Positions 16,797-24,356 of a DNA stretch of 39,188 bases are shown one piece after another. The DNA comes from a virus: positions 1 to 39,188 of the IMG/VR virus record IMGVR_UViG_3300023082_000256. One strand, written 5' to 3'. A program made the translations under genes and the position numbers. The notes under the pieces were generated by a model, which had not been told where the DNA came from, did no database searches, and saw nothing but the letters and a program-made list of their open reading frames with translations. Position 1 is the first letter of the stretch. Each line of letters starts with the position of its first letter.

Positions 16797-17054
16797 TCAG
16801 TACGGTCGCATGATGCCGCGGATGGCATATCGGGTGCGTCTAGGGCGATCACCTTGGCTGATTAGACAATTACGCGTTGCCTCATCCAGCGCCGCTTTGA
16901 CATCGGACAGCTTGGCGGTTGCATACTTGGCCATATCCTCGCCAAAGCGTGCCTCGGTCACCATCTCACCGGTGAGCAATGCCATCTCAACTTCGCGCAA
17001 CTTGAGCGCACGGGCGCACCAGTCGACAACAGGCGCAAGTCTTTCGTTCATCAT
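16797..17054 (-). CDS. gpW-like head-tail joining protein
   Basis: An 85-residue protein starting MMNERLAPVVDWC. The central segment (LREVEMALLTGEMVTEARFGEDMAKYATAKLSD, positions about 18-50) matches the gpW form: a helix, LLTG, a short two-strand turn, then a helix. Lambda gpW is 68 residues and joins head and tail. In lambda W lies between A and B; here it follows the portal gene, so the order is changed. The ATG overlaps the portal stop as TGATG. Confidence 0.7.
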   Translation of the reverse strand: MMNERLAPVVDWCARALKLREVEMALLTGEMVTEARFGEDMAKYATAKLSDVKAALDEATRNCLISQGDRPRRTRYAIRGIMRPY

Positions 17055-18724
17055 CACGCTGCGTCTTTCTGCACGTCGCGCGTGCCTTCGGTCGCAGCAC
17101 CTTGCGGCCCTGCGCCGCCCTGTGAGCGTCCAAACGGATGTGGAATTCCGTTCGCTTCCATGAGTTTCTTCTCCGCGCCAATAGCCACGATCTGCTCCTG
17201 GGCATTTTTCCCACGCTTCGCGCAGATGTCGGCATAAGTGGACAGACAAGTTTCAAGCTCGATCTTGTCGGCCAATGCTGACTTGTAATCATCAGCACTG
17301 GGCGCTGCTGGGCCATTCCACTCGGCCTGATACACACTCTCGGGATCTCGAAGAAAGGCACGAACGCCGCCCTTAAACGGGATGCGACCTTTGACAATCA
17401 TTTCTTCGAGCCACTTCTCGTAGATAACCTGCAAGAACGGTATCGCGATGCGAGTCCTACGGCGCATGACGATCGGCCAGATGCTCGCAATAGCCATGCG
17501 AACAGACGAGTAGGTTGCGCTCGAATGATCCATCGCCAGAGATTCGTAGGTAATTCCAAGACAACGGGCGAGCTCTCGCAAAAGGTTGCGGAAGAATGGA
17601 AGATACTGATCGCCGGGTGTGCCAGCGGTGTGCATCTCGAATTCTTCGCCTGGGCCAAGGTGATTTATCCGAGCAGAATCTGCCATCGAGATCCCTTTTT
17701 CCTTCAAGGCACCGATTCGGGCTCCCCAGACGTCGATCAGATCTCCAGCGATACCGCCGGCGTATTCGGTCCAGTCGCCGTTAACATCGGCGTCCCATCC
17801 TTTTGGCTCCTCCATATCGGCCAACGTCTGGATTGCCTGAAAGGCCGTCTCGCTAGGCTCTGGGCTCTTGATTGTCGCCGCAAAAACCGTCTGCAACAAC
17901 ATCGTAGCTAGAGTTGCGTCTGCGAGCTGATCCGACTGCGCAGCAATCTTCAACGCTGGAGCAACAGGCGAGATACCCCTGGGGCTGTTGAGATTTTCAC
18001 CACGATCCATGACGTGGATGACCGAGTGCGCAGCTATGTCCCTATTATAATCCAGGCCGTCCCGGGTTTCGCGAAACCGATATTTCGAAGGGCGGCCGTA
18101 GCTGTCGTGAAAAATACCCTGTTCTAACCCCTCGAACGCCGATGTCTTTTGCGGGCAACGGTGAGGTGCGACCAGCGAAATCTTGGTAGAGGTTTTAACT
18201 CCAAGGCGCTTCGTTTCACCATCGGACAAATAATCGAGGATCCCGAACGCTTCACCGTAAGCAAGATAAGATCTGATGACCCCGTCAAGCATTTCAGCAA
18301 TCGTGGCCTTGCCAGCAAGGTCACACTCATTCTTGTTCCACGCCCAAGTCCGCCAGGCCTCTTCCACTTCACGACACCAGTCGGTGGCCTGCTTAGGCGA
18401 ATAGCCGAACTTTTTAAGCTTCGCACGGCAATTGAGCTTCAGTTCTTCGCCAATAGTATCAGTTAGAATCTGCTGCGCAGCGCCAGCAAGCCAACCAGAG
18501 TTTTGCATAAAATCCACCGCGAGCGCGGCAGCGCGCGCAGCAGATTCCTTGACGTCTATTTTGGCATCGCGGGTGATGGCCCGGCGCATCGCAAGTGTGC
18601 CGGCACTATCGCCGCGAAGATAGCGGTTTGTAGGAGGCAGCGAGGCCTTGGGCCGCGCGACTGCCGCAGAAGCGTTCGGGCCTCTTACGGCTTTAGTGCG
18701 GCTCGCGGGCTTGGTGATCGTCAT
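17054..18724 (-). CDS. Portal protein (lambda gpB family)
   Basis: A 556-residue protein of the lambda portal family. Visible segments are the N-terminal NSGWLAGAAQQILTDTIGEELKL region, the YGEAFGIL, the VIHVMDRGENLNSPRGISP block (the loop preceding the portal wing), and the C-terminal LARCLGITYESLAMDHSSATYSSVRMA signature. It forms the dodecameric DNA channel. I use the ATG at 18724, which overlaps the large terminase stop as ATGA and has GGAAG upstream, rather than the ATG at 18739. Confidence 0.95.
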   Translation of the reverse strand: MTITKPASRTKAVRGPNASAAVARPKASLPPTNRYLRGDSAGTLAMRRAITRDAKIDVKESAARAAALAVDFMQNSGWLAGAAQQILTDTIGEELKLNCRAKLKKFGYSPKQATDWCREVEEAWRTWAWNKNECDLAGKATIAEMLDGVIRSYLAYGEAFGILDYLSDGETKRLGVKTSTKISLVAPHRCPQKTSAFEGLEQGIFHDSYGRPSKYRFRETRDGLDYNRDIAAHSVIHVMDRGENLNSPRGISPVAPALKIAAQSDQLADATLATMLLQTVFAATIKSPEPSETAFQAIQTLADMEEPKGWDADVNGDWTEYAGGIAGDLIDVWGARIGALKEKGISMADSARINHLGPGEEFEMHTAGTPGDQYLPFFRNLLRELARCLGITYESLAMDHSSATYSSVRMAIASIWPIVMRRRTRIAIPFLQVIYEKWLEEMIVKGRIPFKGGVRAFLRDPESVYQAEWNGPAAPSADDYKSALADKIELETCLSTYADICAKRGKNAQEQIVAIGAEKKLMEANGIPHPFGRSQGGAGPQGAATEGTRDVQKDAA

Positions 18725-20844
18725 GAATATGACTTCCATGTTTTGCGAACCCGGGCTTTACCGGGCGTGCTCGATTTCACAGGTGTCTTTTTCTGTGGCT
18801 TAACGAACGGACTTTCATCTGCAGCTGCAAACAGATCCGGTTCCGCGTCTGGCACACCGTGCAGGTCACGGATGAGATCGGCCCACCGATCGAGCGTTAG
18901 GCGGCGCTTGCTCTGCAGGTGCCAAGCCAGCGCGTAGGCGTAGACCGTGGCGTCGAACCAGTCGTTCAACCGGCCAACGATTTTCTTCCATTCCCGGCCG
19001 GCCTTCGGATTGATAAGCCGGCGAGCGCGACGGCTGACGCTGGCCCGGGCCTCCTCATCAGGATCGACAAGCCGTTCAGCCGTCATTTCCTTGGCAAAGT
19101 CCTCATCGCAAAGGTCCGATGCGAAGTGGATTGTGCCGCGCGGCCACTGGCCAAGGTCGTTTGGTCCCTGCACCAGGTTGGCAAGACCGGCGGTGACGGC
19201 GGTTTTCACGTCGTAAAGACCGACTGGATACAACAGCACCTTCGCTATGATACGCTTGCGATGGTCCTTGATGTCTTTTTTGACCGGTGAACCGAGCCAT
19301 GGCAGGCCCTGCGTATGACGGCCGTCGAGCGCGTAAACATTAGGACGGCCGGCACAGAAGCGGTAAACCCGATCGGTGGCAAAGCCGGAATCGACCCCGC
19401 TGAGATCGATTCCTTTTTCCTTGCCTCCCGACGCTGTCGGATAGGTTTTGGCCAGCGCATCGGAAAGCGCGATCCATGGCTCGTCGTCTTGGTCAGGCTT
19501 TCCCTCGAAGATTTGGCGATCGACAAGGCAGAACTGATCACGCGGCCCGAAGGCATAGACCAGGTTCTTGATGCCATACCCCTGGACGTCGGACGCTGAA
19601 ACGACCATCGCCGCCCATGATGGAATGAAGCCGGTCGGTATCTCTGCTTTTTTAGCTGCCTGTACGATTTTCTCCCATTCGACGGCGACGCCGCCCGGAT
19701 CGTAAGGCTCGGCCAGATCCTGCTGGAAAAACGTCCGCAGTTTCGTGGTGTCACCCTGCGCATCCAGCCACTTGGCCCAGATGTCCGACCATTTTTCCCG
19801 AGGCGCATAGGCCGCCCAAAGGTGATAGCTTGGTTGCCAGTCGCGGCATCTGCCTTCACAAGGTGGGCAAACCCACCGGTCAACCTCACCAGCGGGGATA
19901 AACCACGGCACTTGGTCGCCACCATCTGCAATTCGGCGTGCAATCCAATGCGCCCGGCGCTCCATCTCAGGTTTGTGGCCATCGAGGATGACGCCGTCGC
20001 AAGACAGGCAGCGCATGTGCACCGGCAAGCCTTTGTCCGGGTCCGCCCCGCGCATCTGATCGAAGGTCAGCGGCTGGAACACATCGCAGTGCGGGCAAGG
20101 CATATATCGGTAGCGCTGGTCTCCGTTCTCAAAGTCATCCGAGATGGCGCACTCGCCGAAAATCCCCGGCGTCGACCCCTGCCATTCCTTTGCGAGATCG
20201 CCGTACATTTTCTGCCGGGCACGCGCCTGGTCGCGAGGGCTTCCTCGACCATCCACGTCCCGCGGATAACCGGTGACTTCGTCCATAGCCAGATATTTGA
20301 TGGAAACCATCTGCAGGCCCTTGGAAGAACCTGCGTTGACGATCTGGCAGAACCCCCCCGCGTAGCGCTTGAAGGATGTCGTGCTGCCCTGCTCGTCCCG
20401 GCTGTTGACCGGCATGACCTTGTGCGAAATGCGCTTCGACGCCTCGATCGTCGGCTGCAACTTTACGCGGTTAAACTTCGTCGCCTCTTCCAACGTCGGC
20501 AGAACGATCATCATCGAGCCGGGAGACTGGTCGACGATGAAGCAAAACCAGTTCTCGATCGCGGTCGACTTGCCGAGCTGCGCTGCCCAGCGGCAGGTAA
20601 CCCGCCGCGCCGGGTGATCCGGATGCAGGCAGTCCTGCGGTTCGCGCAGATACGGAACGCGATCGGTGCGAAACTGGCCAGGCCACGGCGAACCGGATTC
20701 CTCGGACACGTAACGGTACCGGTCTGAAAATTCGCTGATGGTCAGCTCATCCAACGGCCGGCTTGCCGCTTCGAGACCCTTGAACAGGACCTGAGCACCA
20801 AGCACCAGGTCAGGAAAGCGGTCGCGAGCGCTGTGAAACGTCAT
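18721..20844 (-). CDS. Terminase large subunit (lambda gpA family)
   Basis: A 707-residue ATPase-nuclease. The Walker A-like segment is WAAQLGKST at residues 86-94 and Walker B is YLAMDEV at 184-190. A zinc-ribbon-like pair CPHC (250-253) and CLSC (279-282) and a further Cys pair near 330 follow. The C-terminal nuclease domain begins near ASDVQG. This is the gpA type, which cuts at a cos site and makes cohesive ends. It is translationally coupled to the small subunit (ATGA) and to the portal gene (ATGA). Confidence 0.95.
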   Translation of the reverse strand: MTFHSARDRFPDLVLGAQVLFKGLEAASRPLDELTISEFSDRYRYVSEESGSPWPGQFRTDRVPYLREPQDCLHPDHPARRVTCRWAAQLGKSTAIENWFCFIVDQSPGSMMIVLPTLEEATKFNRVKLQPTIEASKRISHKVMPVNSRDEQGSTTSFKRYAGGFCQIVNAGSSKGLQMVSIKYLAMDEVTGYPRDVDGRGSPRDQARARQKMYGDLAKEWQGSTPGIFGECAISDDFENGDQRYRYMPCPHCDVFQPLTFDQMRGADPDKGLPVHMRCLSCDGVILDGHKPEMERRAHWIARRIADGGDQVPWFIPAGEVDRWVCPPCEGRCRDWQPSYHLWAAYAPREKWSDIWAKWLDAQGDTTKLRTFFQQDLAEPYDPGGVAVEWEKIVQAAKKAEIPTGFIPSWAAMVVSASDVQGYGIKNLVYAFGPRDQFCLVDRQIFEGKPDQDDEPWIALSDALAKTYPTASGGKEKGIDLSGVDSGFATDRVYRFCAGRPNVYALDGRHTQGLPWLGSPVKKDIKDHRKRIIAKVLLYPVGLYDVKTAVTAGLANLVQGPNDLGQWPRGTIHFASDLCDEDFAKEMTAERLVDPDEEARASVSRRARRLINPKAGREWKKIVGRLNDWFDATVYAYALAWHLQSKRRLTLDRWADLIRDLHGVPDAEPDLFAAADESPFVKPQKKTPVKSSTPGKARVRKTWKSYS

Positions 20845-21464
20845 TGCAGGTGCTGCCCGTTCTCAACAAAATCGACCGGCTGCTCACCGGTTTCCGCTTG
20901 GCGACGCATGGCATCGAGGCGCAACAGCATCTCGCGGTTGAATATCCCAAGCCCTGTGCGGCTGAATGCCTTGAGAGCGATGCGCAAAACACGCTCATCC
21001 CAGCCATATTTAAGCGACAGGGTTGCCGCTTCCGTCTCGATGGCCCGCTCAAAACCGCTCATCATCAGCGCGATTGCATCGCGGCCGCCCTGATCAACCT
21101 CGGATACGACGGTCAGCTCATGCCGCCGCTCTGCAAGATCCATCTCTCGAAGCTCTGCGTCGGCTTGCGCCTTGCGGGCCGCGCCATCGGACTGAGATCC
21201 GGAAAACCGCGTCGACGTCGCGCCACGTTGGGCCGGAGCCTTGGTCGGCGTCACCGTCGGGCGAATGCGGATGTTCTCGCCGCGGTGCGCAAACAGCGCG
21301 TTGATCTCAACTAGGTTCGACTTGCCGTCCGGCTTCAGTGGCAAAGCCTCGCCGTGCTGCTTCAGGTATCGCGACAGACTGGATCGGTCGATCCGATCGC
21401 CAGCATCGGTCAACCGTGCGGCCGCCTCGGTTATCGAGACCCATTCCTCATCGCCAGAAGCCAT
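20841..21464 (-). CDS. Terminase small subunit (Nu1-like)
   Basis: A 207-residue protein whose N-terminus (VSITEAAARLTDAGDRIDRSSLSRYLKQHG) is a winged HTH of the Nu1 type, used to bind cos. A Pro/Thr-rich linker and a helical C-terminal half (AELREMDLAERRHELTVVSEVD and on) follow, which would bind the large subunit. It is a little longer than lambda Nu1 (181 residues). Its start is next to a 172-base gap that may hold cos. Confidence 0.85.
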   Translation of the reverse strand: MASGDEEWVSITEAAARLTDAGDRIDRSSLSRYLKQHGEALPLKPDGKSNLVEINALFAHRGENIRIRPTVTPTKAPAQRGATSTRFSGSQSDGAARKAQADAELREMDLAERRHELTVVSEVDQGGRDAIALMMSGFERAIETEAATLSLKYGWDERVLRIALKAFSRTGLGIFNREMLLRLDAMRRQAETGEQPVDFVENGQHLQ

Positions 21465-21636
21465 CGTGTTTCATCCGTGCATGACACGCGTGCAGCACGT
21501 GTGCAGCGTGTACCGCTTTCCAACAGTGCAACTGCCCAAGACCCGCAGTCGCGCGCTTCCGTGTGGGGTAAATCCCGGGAAACGGTCCCTAAATGGGGGG
21601 GGGCACATGTCCGTTTGATGATAATCGACCCTTGGG
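21465..21636. other. Noncoding gap before small terminase; possible cos region
   Basis: The gap between gene Z and the small terminase is longer than any other within the late operon. It has two GTGCAGC direct repeats (21490-21496 and 21501-21507) inside a partly palindromic run, a GGGA-N5-TCCC dyad next to CCCGGG at 21574-21589, and a run of nine G at 21595-21603. In lambda, cos and its terminase binding sites lie immediately upstream of Nu1. No match to a known cohesive end is claimed. Confidence 0.3.
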
Positions 21637-22218
21637 TCAGCCCATAAGCTTTCGAAGCACCTGATCGACCCTGATGGGCAGCGTTGTGTTGACCTCGGTC
21701 TCAAAGGCCTGCTTCGTCATGCCTTCGATCATTTCCTTTGGGATGAATACCCCAGAGCGCGCGAACGTATAGTGACGACCCGACGATCTGTTGCGGAACA
21801 TCACATGTCCATCCCATTTCGAAACCGTCTTGCGATCAGGGAATGTCCCTGCTCTCATGAAGGTGCGCGGATACAGCGTCTTCTTGCCGAATGGCGTTGC
21901 CACCACACCCGCATCCGTCTCTCTCGGGTTGAGATACTTGAGCCGAACATTGCCGCCTCTCGATCTCAGATCATAGGTCAATCTTCCCGAAAATGCCCGG
22001 TTCGTGTTCTCTACCGCTTTCAGGATAACCCCACGCTTCAACCCGGTCTGCTTGGTGAGCGCCCGGACAACCCGTGTTTTCGCTCTATCGCCAACCTGAT
22101 TGACGATACGCGGCAGGACTTTCGGGAACTTCTCGTTCAAAGCAAGAATTTGCTTTTGGAACTTATGAAGCCCGCGAACATCTTCCCAGCGAATATCGAA
22201 GGTAGGAGCACCGGCCAT
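21637..22218 (-). CDS. Gene Z-like minor tail / tail completion protein
   Basis: A 193-residue basic protein starting MAGAPTFDIRWEDVRGL, with AGGTG five nt upstream. Helical N-terminus (FQKQILALNEKFPKVLPRIVNQVGDRA) then a basic stretch with LTKQTGLKRGVI and a beta-rich second half matches the prophage minor tail protein Z family (lambda gpZ is 192 residues), which helps join the tail to the head. In lambda Z lies far downstream with the tail genes; here it is the first gene of the late operon. A TTG at 22236 in frame is a less likely start. Confidence 0.75.
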   Translation of the reverse strand: MAGAPTFDIRWEDVRGLHKFQKQILALNEKFPKVLPRIVNQVGDRAKTRVVRALTKQTGLKRGVILKAVENTNRAFSGRLTYDLRSRGGNVRLKYLNPRETDAGVVATPFGKKTLYPRTFMRAGTFPDRKTVSKWDGHVMFRNRSSGRHYTFARSGVFIPKEMIEGMTKQAFETEVNTTLPIRVDQVLRKLMG

Positions 22219-22482
22219 ATAAGCACCTGCATTCAAGAGGATGCCGCCATTACAGCGGCGAGTTCATGATCGCCTCCTATCACCCGGATGGAGCGCTGAT
22301 TGCTTAGCTCGCCTATCTATAGGAATGCAAAAGGCGACCTCTCGGCCGCCTGTCGTCATTCTAAATTTTGGTCATAGCGGTAGCACGTGCCCTGAATCGG
22401 TGTCTCGCTTGGGAGACTGTCGGGGCCGGGTTCCTGACGCGTAATCGCTAAGAGCAGGATGATCCGTTGGAACGATTTGTAG
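22219..22482. other. Intergenic control region between NusG-like gene and late operon
   Basis: This 264-base gap holds the terminator at 22329-22351, a small perfect dyad CCTAT-N2-ATAGG (22312-22323), a GTCTC-N6-GAGAC dyad (22402-22417), and a strong AGGAGG followed by a 5-codon frame at 22267-22250 that runs into a second 5-codon frame. I cannot assign a convincing sigma-70 promoter. It is the natural place for a late promoter, a pause site or a recognition site of the NusG-like protein. Confidence 0.5.
22329..22351 (-). terminator. Rho-independent terminator before the late operon
   Basis: On the minus strand an 8-bp stem (AGGCGGCC / GGTCGCCT, one G-U pair) with a GAGA tetraloop ends in TTTT. 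It lies 132 nt after the NusG-like stop and 111 nt before gene Z. Transcription of the early operon would stop here unless it is overridden, so it is a good candidate target of antitermination. Confidence 0.75.
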
Positions 22483-23193
22483 TCATGAAGTTGAAAGCAT
22501 TGCAAGCGGAATCATGATCGGCGTCTTTCGTCCGAAAATATCCAGCTCGACAATCGGCGTCCCCTTTCCAGCACCCCCAAACGCAATGACCGGACCGCAG
22601 AAGCCGCCGAACGGACCGCTGTTTACCCTGATCATTTGGCCGTTTCCAAAGGTCCTGTGATCAACCTGCACCGCATCAGGCGCAGCAACGGCAGCAGCGG
22701 ATTGATCGACAACTTTCGCGTCCCAATCATAGGCCCCAGCACATGCCATCTGTCGGAAACTACTTATTGTTTCGTCCGTCAGGCGTAGAGGACGCTCCCA
22801 TCCGCCGACGACGCTCCCGACGTAATTGAACGACATCAAAGCTTGCAGAGCATCCGCAGTCGGCACACAACGAACAAGCGTATATCCATTAAAAACAGGC
22901 TTGTCGGAAGGCGGCAGTATCGTCTGCCGGCGTCGCCGCTCAGGCCCCTTGCAGGTCGGTACGCAGGCCTCAATACCCGCCTCATCAAGCGACTTTTCCA
23001 CAGCCCACTCCTGCCCAGAAGCAACGGAAAGCACCAACCACTTGGCATCCATCGGCCTTTCGGCAGCGATTCGCCGGCTGGCCGCATCGATCTGCCGCGC
23101 GCGAATCGCCGCTTCCAATGCGATTCGCTCAAGCATCCGCTCGCCTTTGTCCGAAACCCGACCACCAAACATCCTGCCATACTGCATGGTCAT
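22483..23193 (-). CDS. NusG/RfaH-like antitermination protein
   Basis: A 236-residue protein. Residues 1-50 are a helical, Arg-rich extension. Residues about 51-150 form a NusG N-terminal domain (KWLVLSVASGQEWAVEKSLDE, then VPTC, VFNGYTLVR and the VGGWERPLRLTD turn). Residues about 182-236 are a KOW domain with the diagnostic GPFGGFCGPV and IFGRKTP motifs. NusG-family proteins bind the RNA polymerase clamp and alter pausing and termination. It is the last gene of the early operon, coupled by ATGA to the initiator gene, and is followed by a terminator and then the late genes. This suggests the late gene activator role. It is not the host nusG: it has the extension and no rpl/sec neighbours. 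Confidence 0.85.
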   Translation of the reverse strand: MTMQYGRMFGGRVSDKGERMLERIALEAAIRARQIDAASRRIAAERPMDAKWLVLSVASGQEWAVEKSLDEAGIEACVPTCKGPERRRRQTILPPSDKPVFNGYTLVRCVPTADALQALMSFNYVGSVVGGWERPLRLTDETISSFRQMACAGAYDWDAKVVDQSAAAVAAPDAVQVDHRTFGNGQMIRVNSGPFGGFCGPVIAFGGAGKGTPIVELDIFGRKTPIMIPLAMLSTS

Positions 23194-24356
23194 TGCCCCA
23201 ATCCCTCGTTAACCCGCTTCTCAAAATCTGCGATTGCGTCCTCAGGCTCGCCTGCCGGCAGGAAAAGCCATTCCAGCCGACCGGCATCAGGCACCCAGGG
23301 CCATCCCATGCGTTCGTGAAATGCCCGCCATCTGGCAGCCAGATCGCTGTCGCGGCGCACCTTCTCGAAGCTTTCGGAGATCGCAAACAGCTGCGGCGGC
23401 ACGGTCACGCCCTGCGCGCCCTCGGCTCGCTGATCCATCGTGTTGACCTTCGGCCAGCCATATTTTTCACGGCGCTGCCGTTCGATCCGCCTTGCCACCT
23501 CGCCTCCGGCAGCCACCTGGTCACGCTGGAAACTGGTCAAGGGCGGCATGGCCGGCGACATCGGTTTCAGCAGTTCGGCAAGCCGCATGGCGTGCCATGC
23601 CCGGCTAAATGGGTTGTGGACCGATGGCGGCGCGACGTCGGATCTCGGGTCGGAAAGCTTTTCCCAAGCCTTCGAGGCGAGATAGGTGCTGGCTGCAAAC
23701 CATTTCGTGCGACCGCTAGCCTTCACCGCCGCGATATAGGCCGGCGTGCGATCGATGCAGGCAGCACGCTCGTCAGCCGTCAGAGCGAACCATGCCTTGC
23801 GCGCGTTGTCGTCGCCATCGCTGACGAAGGTCGGCCACGTCGGATGCCAGCGTTTGAAGTCCCGGTTGATCCGCTTAGGATCTTCCTTGTCCAAAATCTC
23901 GCCTGCGCCCTCTCTCTCAGGTAATGGTTCTAATAATGGTTCTATTACGGTTCGGGTGTCATGGTGACACCCGTCTCCGTCGTCAGTGTCACCCGTCTCT
24001 GTCGCCAGTGTCACGGGTGACATGGTGACACCCGTGACATGGTGACACCCGTCTACCGGTGTTTTCGCGTCAGGAAGCTTCTCGATCGCAGTCAAATCGA
24101 AGTCATAACGTGTCGCAGATCCGGGGCGTCCGGAGGCCTCACGAACGACAACCAGAAGGCCTTCCTCGACAAAATCACGCAACGTCCGCTGGACGGTCCG
24201 CTCCGAAAGTTCTGTCTCAAATGACAGGCGCGCCACCGTGGGCCAAATTCCTTTGCCCTCGTCGTCCGCAAAATCAGCCAGGCGCACCGCCAGCATTTTT
24301 CGGCTTGCAGACCCGAGCTGCGCCTTAAACAGACGGCTCATGATATAAATACTCAC
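23190..24356 (-). CDS. Replication initiator-like HTH protein with internal iterons
   Basis: A 388-residue protein. It starts at GTG 24356, which overlaps the methylase stop as GTGA and has AGGGAGG seven nt upstream. Residues about 5-95 are a winged HTH (MSRLFKAQLGSASRKMLAVRLADF, ELSERTVQRTLRDFVEEGLL), as in phage replication proteins of the O type. Residues about 102-134 are encoded by tandem DNA repeats and read DGCHH twice. The rest is helical and basic (KRWHPTWPTFVSDG, KWFAASTYLASKAWEKL) with a final Trp-rich segment. An initiator with repeats inside its gene repeats lambda O logic. A regulatory HTH protein is the alternative. Confidence 0.7.
   Translation of the reverse strand: MSIYIMSRLFKAQLGSASRKMLAVRLADFADDEGKGIWPTVARLSFETELSERTVQRTLRDFVEEGLLVVVREASGRPGSATRYDFDLTAIEKLPDAKTPVDGCHHVTGVTMSPVTLATETGDTDDGDGCHHDTRTVIEPLLEPLPEREGAGEILDKEDPKRINRDFKRWHPTWPTFVSDGDDNARKAWFALTADERAACIDRTPAYIAAVKASGRTKWFAASTYLASKAWEKLSDPRSDVAPPSVHNPFSRAWHAMRLAELLKPMSPAMPPLTSFQRDQVAAGGEVARRIERQRREKYGWPKVNTMDQRAEGAQGVTVPPQLFAISESFEKVRRDSDLAARWRAFHERMGWPWVPDAGRLEWLFLPAGEPEDAIADFEKRVNEGLGQ
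23957..24053. repeat. Iteron-like repeats, putative phage origin
   Basis: Five related units of about 17-22 bp share the core GGTGACACC or its complement. The 17-mer TGACATGGTGACACCCG occurs at 24018-24034 and again at 24035-24051 with no gap. TGTCATGGTGACACCCGTC at 23957-23975 differs from the unit at 24035-24053 by one base in 19. Diverged units in the opposite orientation lie near 23981-23997 and 24006-24022. Each unit contains a small dyad. The repeat lies inside the HTH protein gene, as the lambda ori iterons lie inside gene O. Confidence 0.65.

Noticed and set aside
19822-20727. Plus-strand frame opposite the large terminase
   Set aside because: Antisense of the Walker motif region; no start signal.
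23981-24022. Reverse-oriented repeats in the origin as a separate inverted repeat element
   Set aside because: They share the same core as the direct iterons and are better treated as diverged members of one array.
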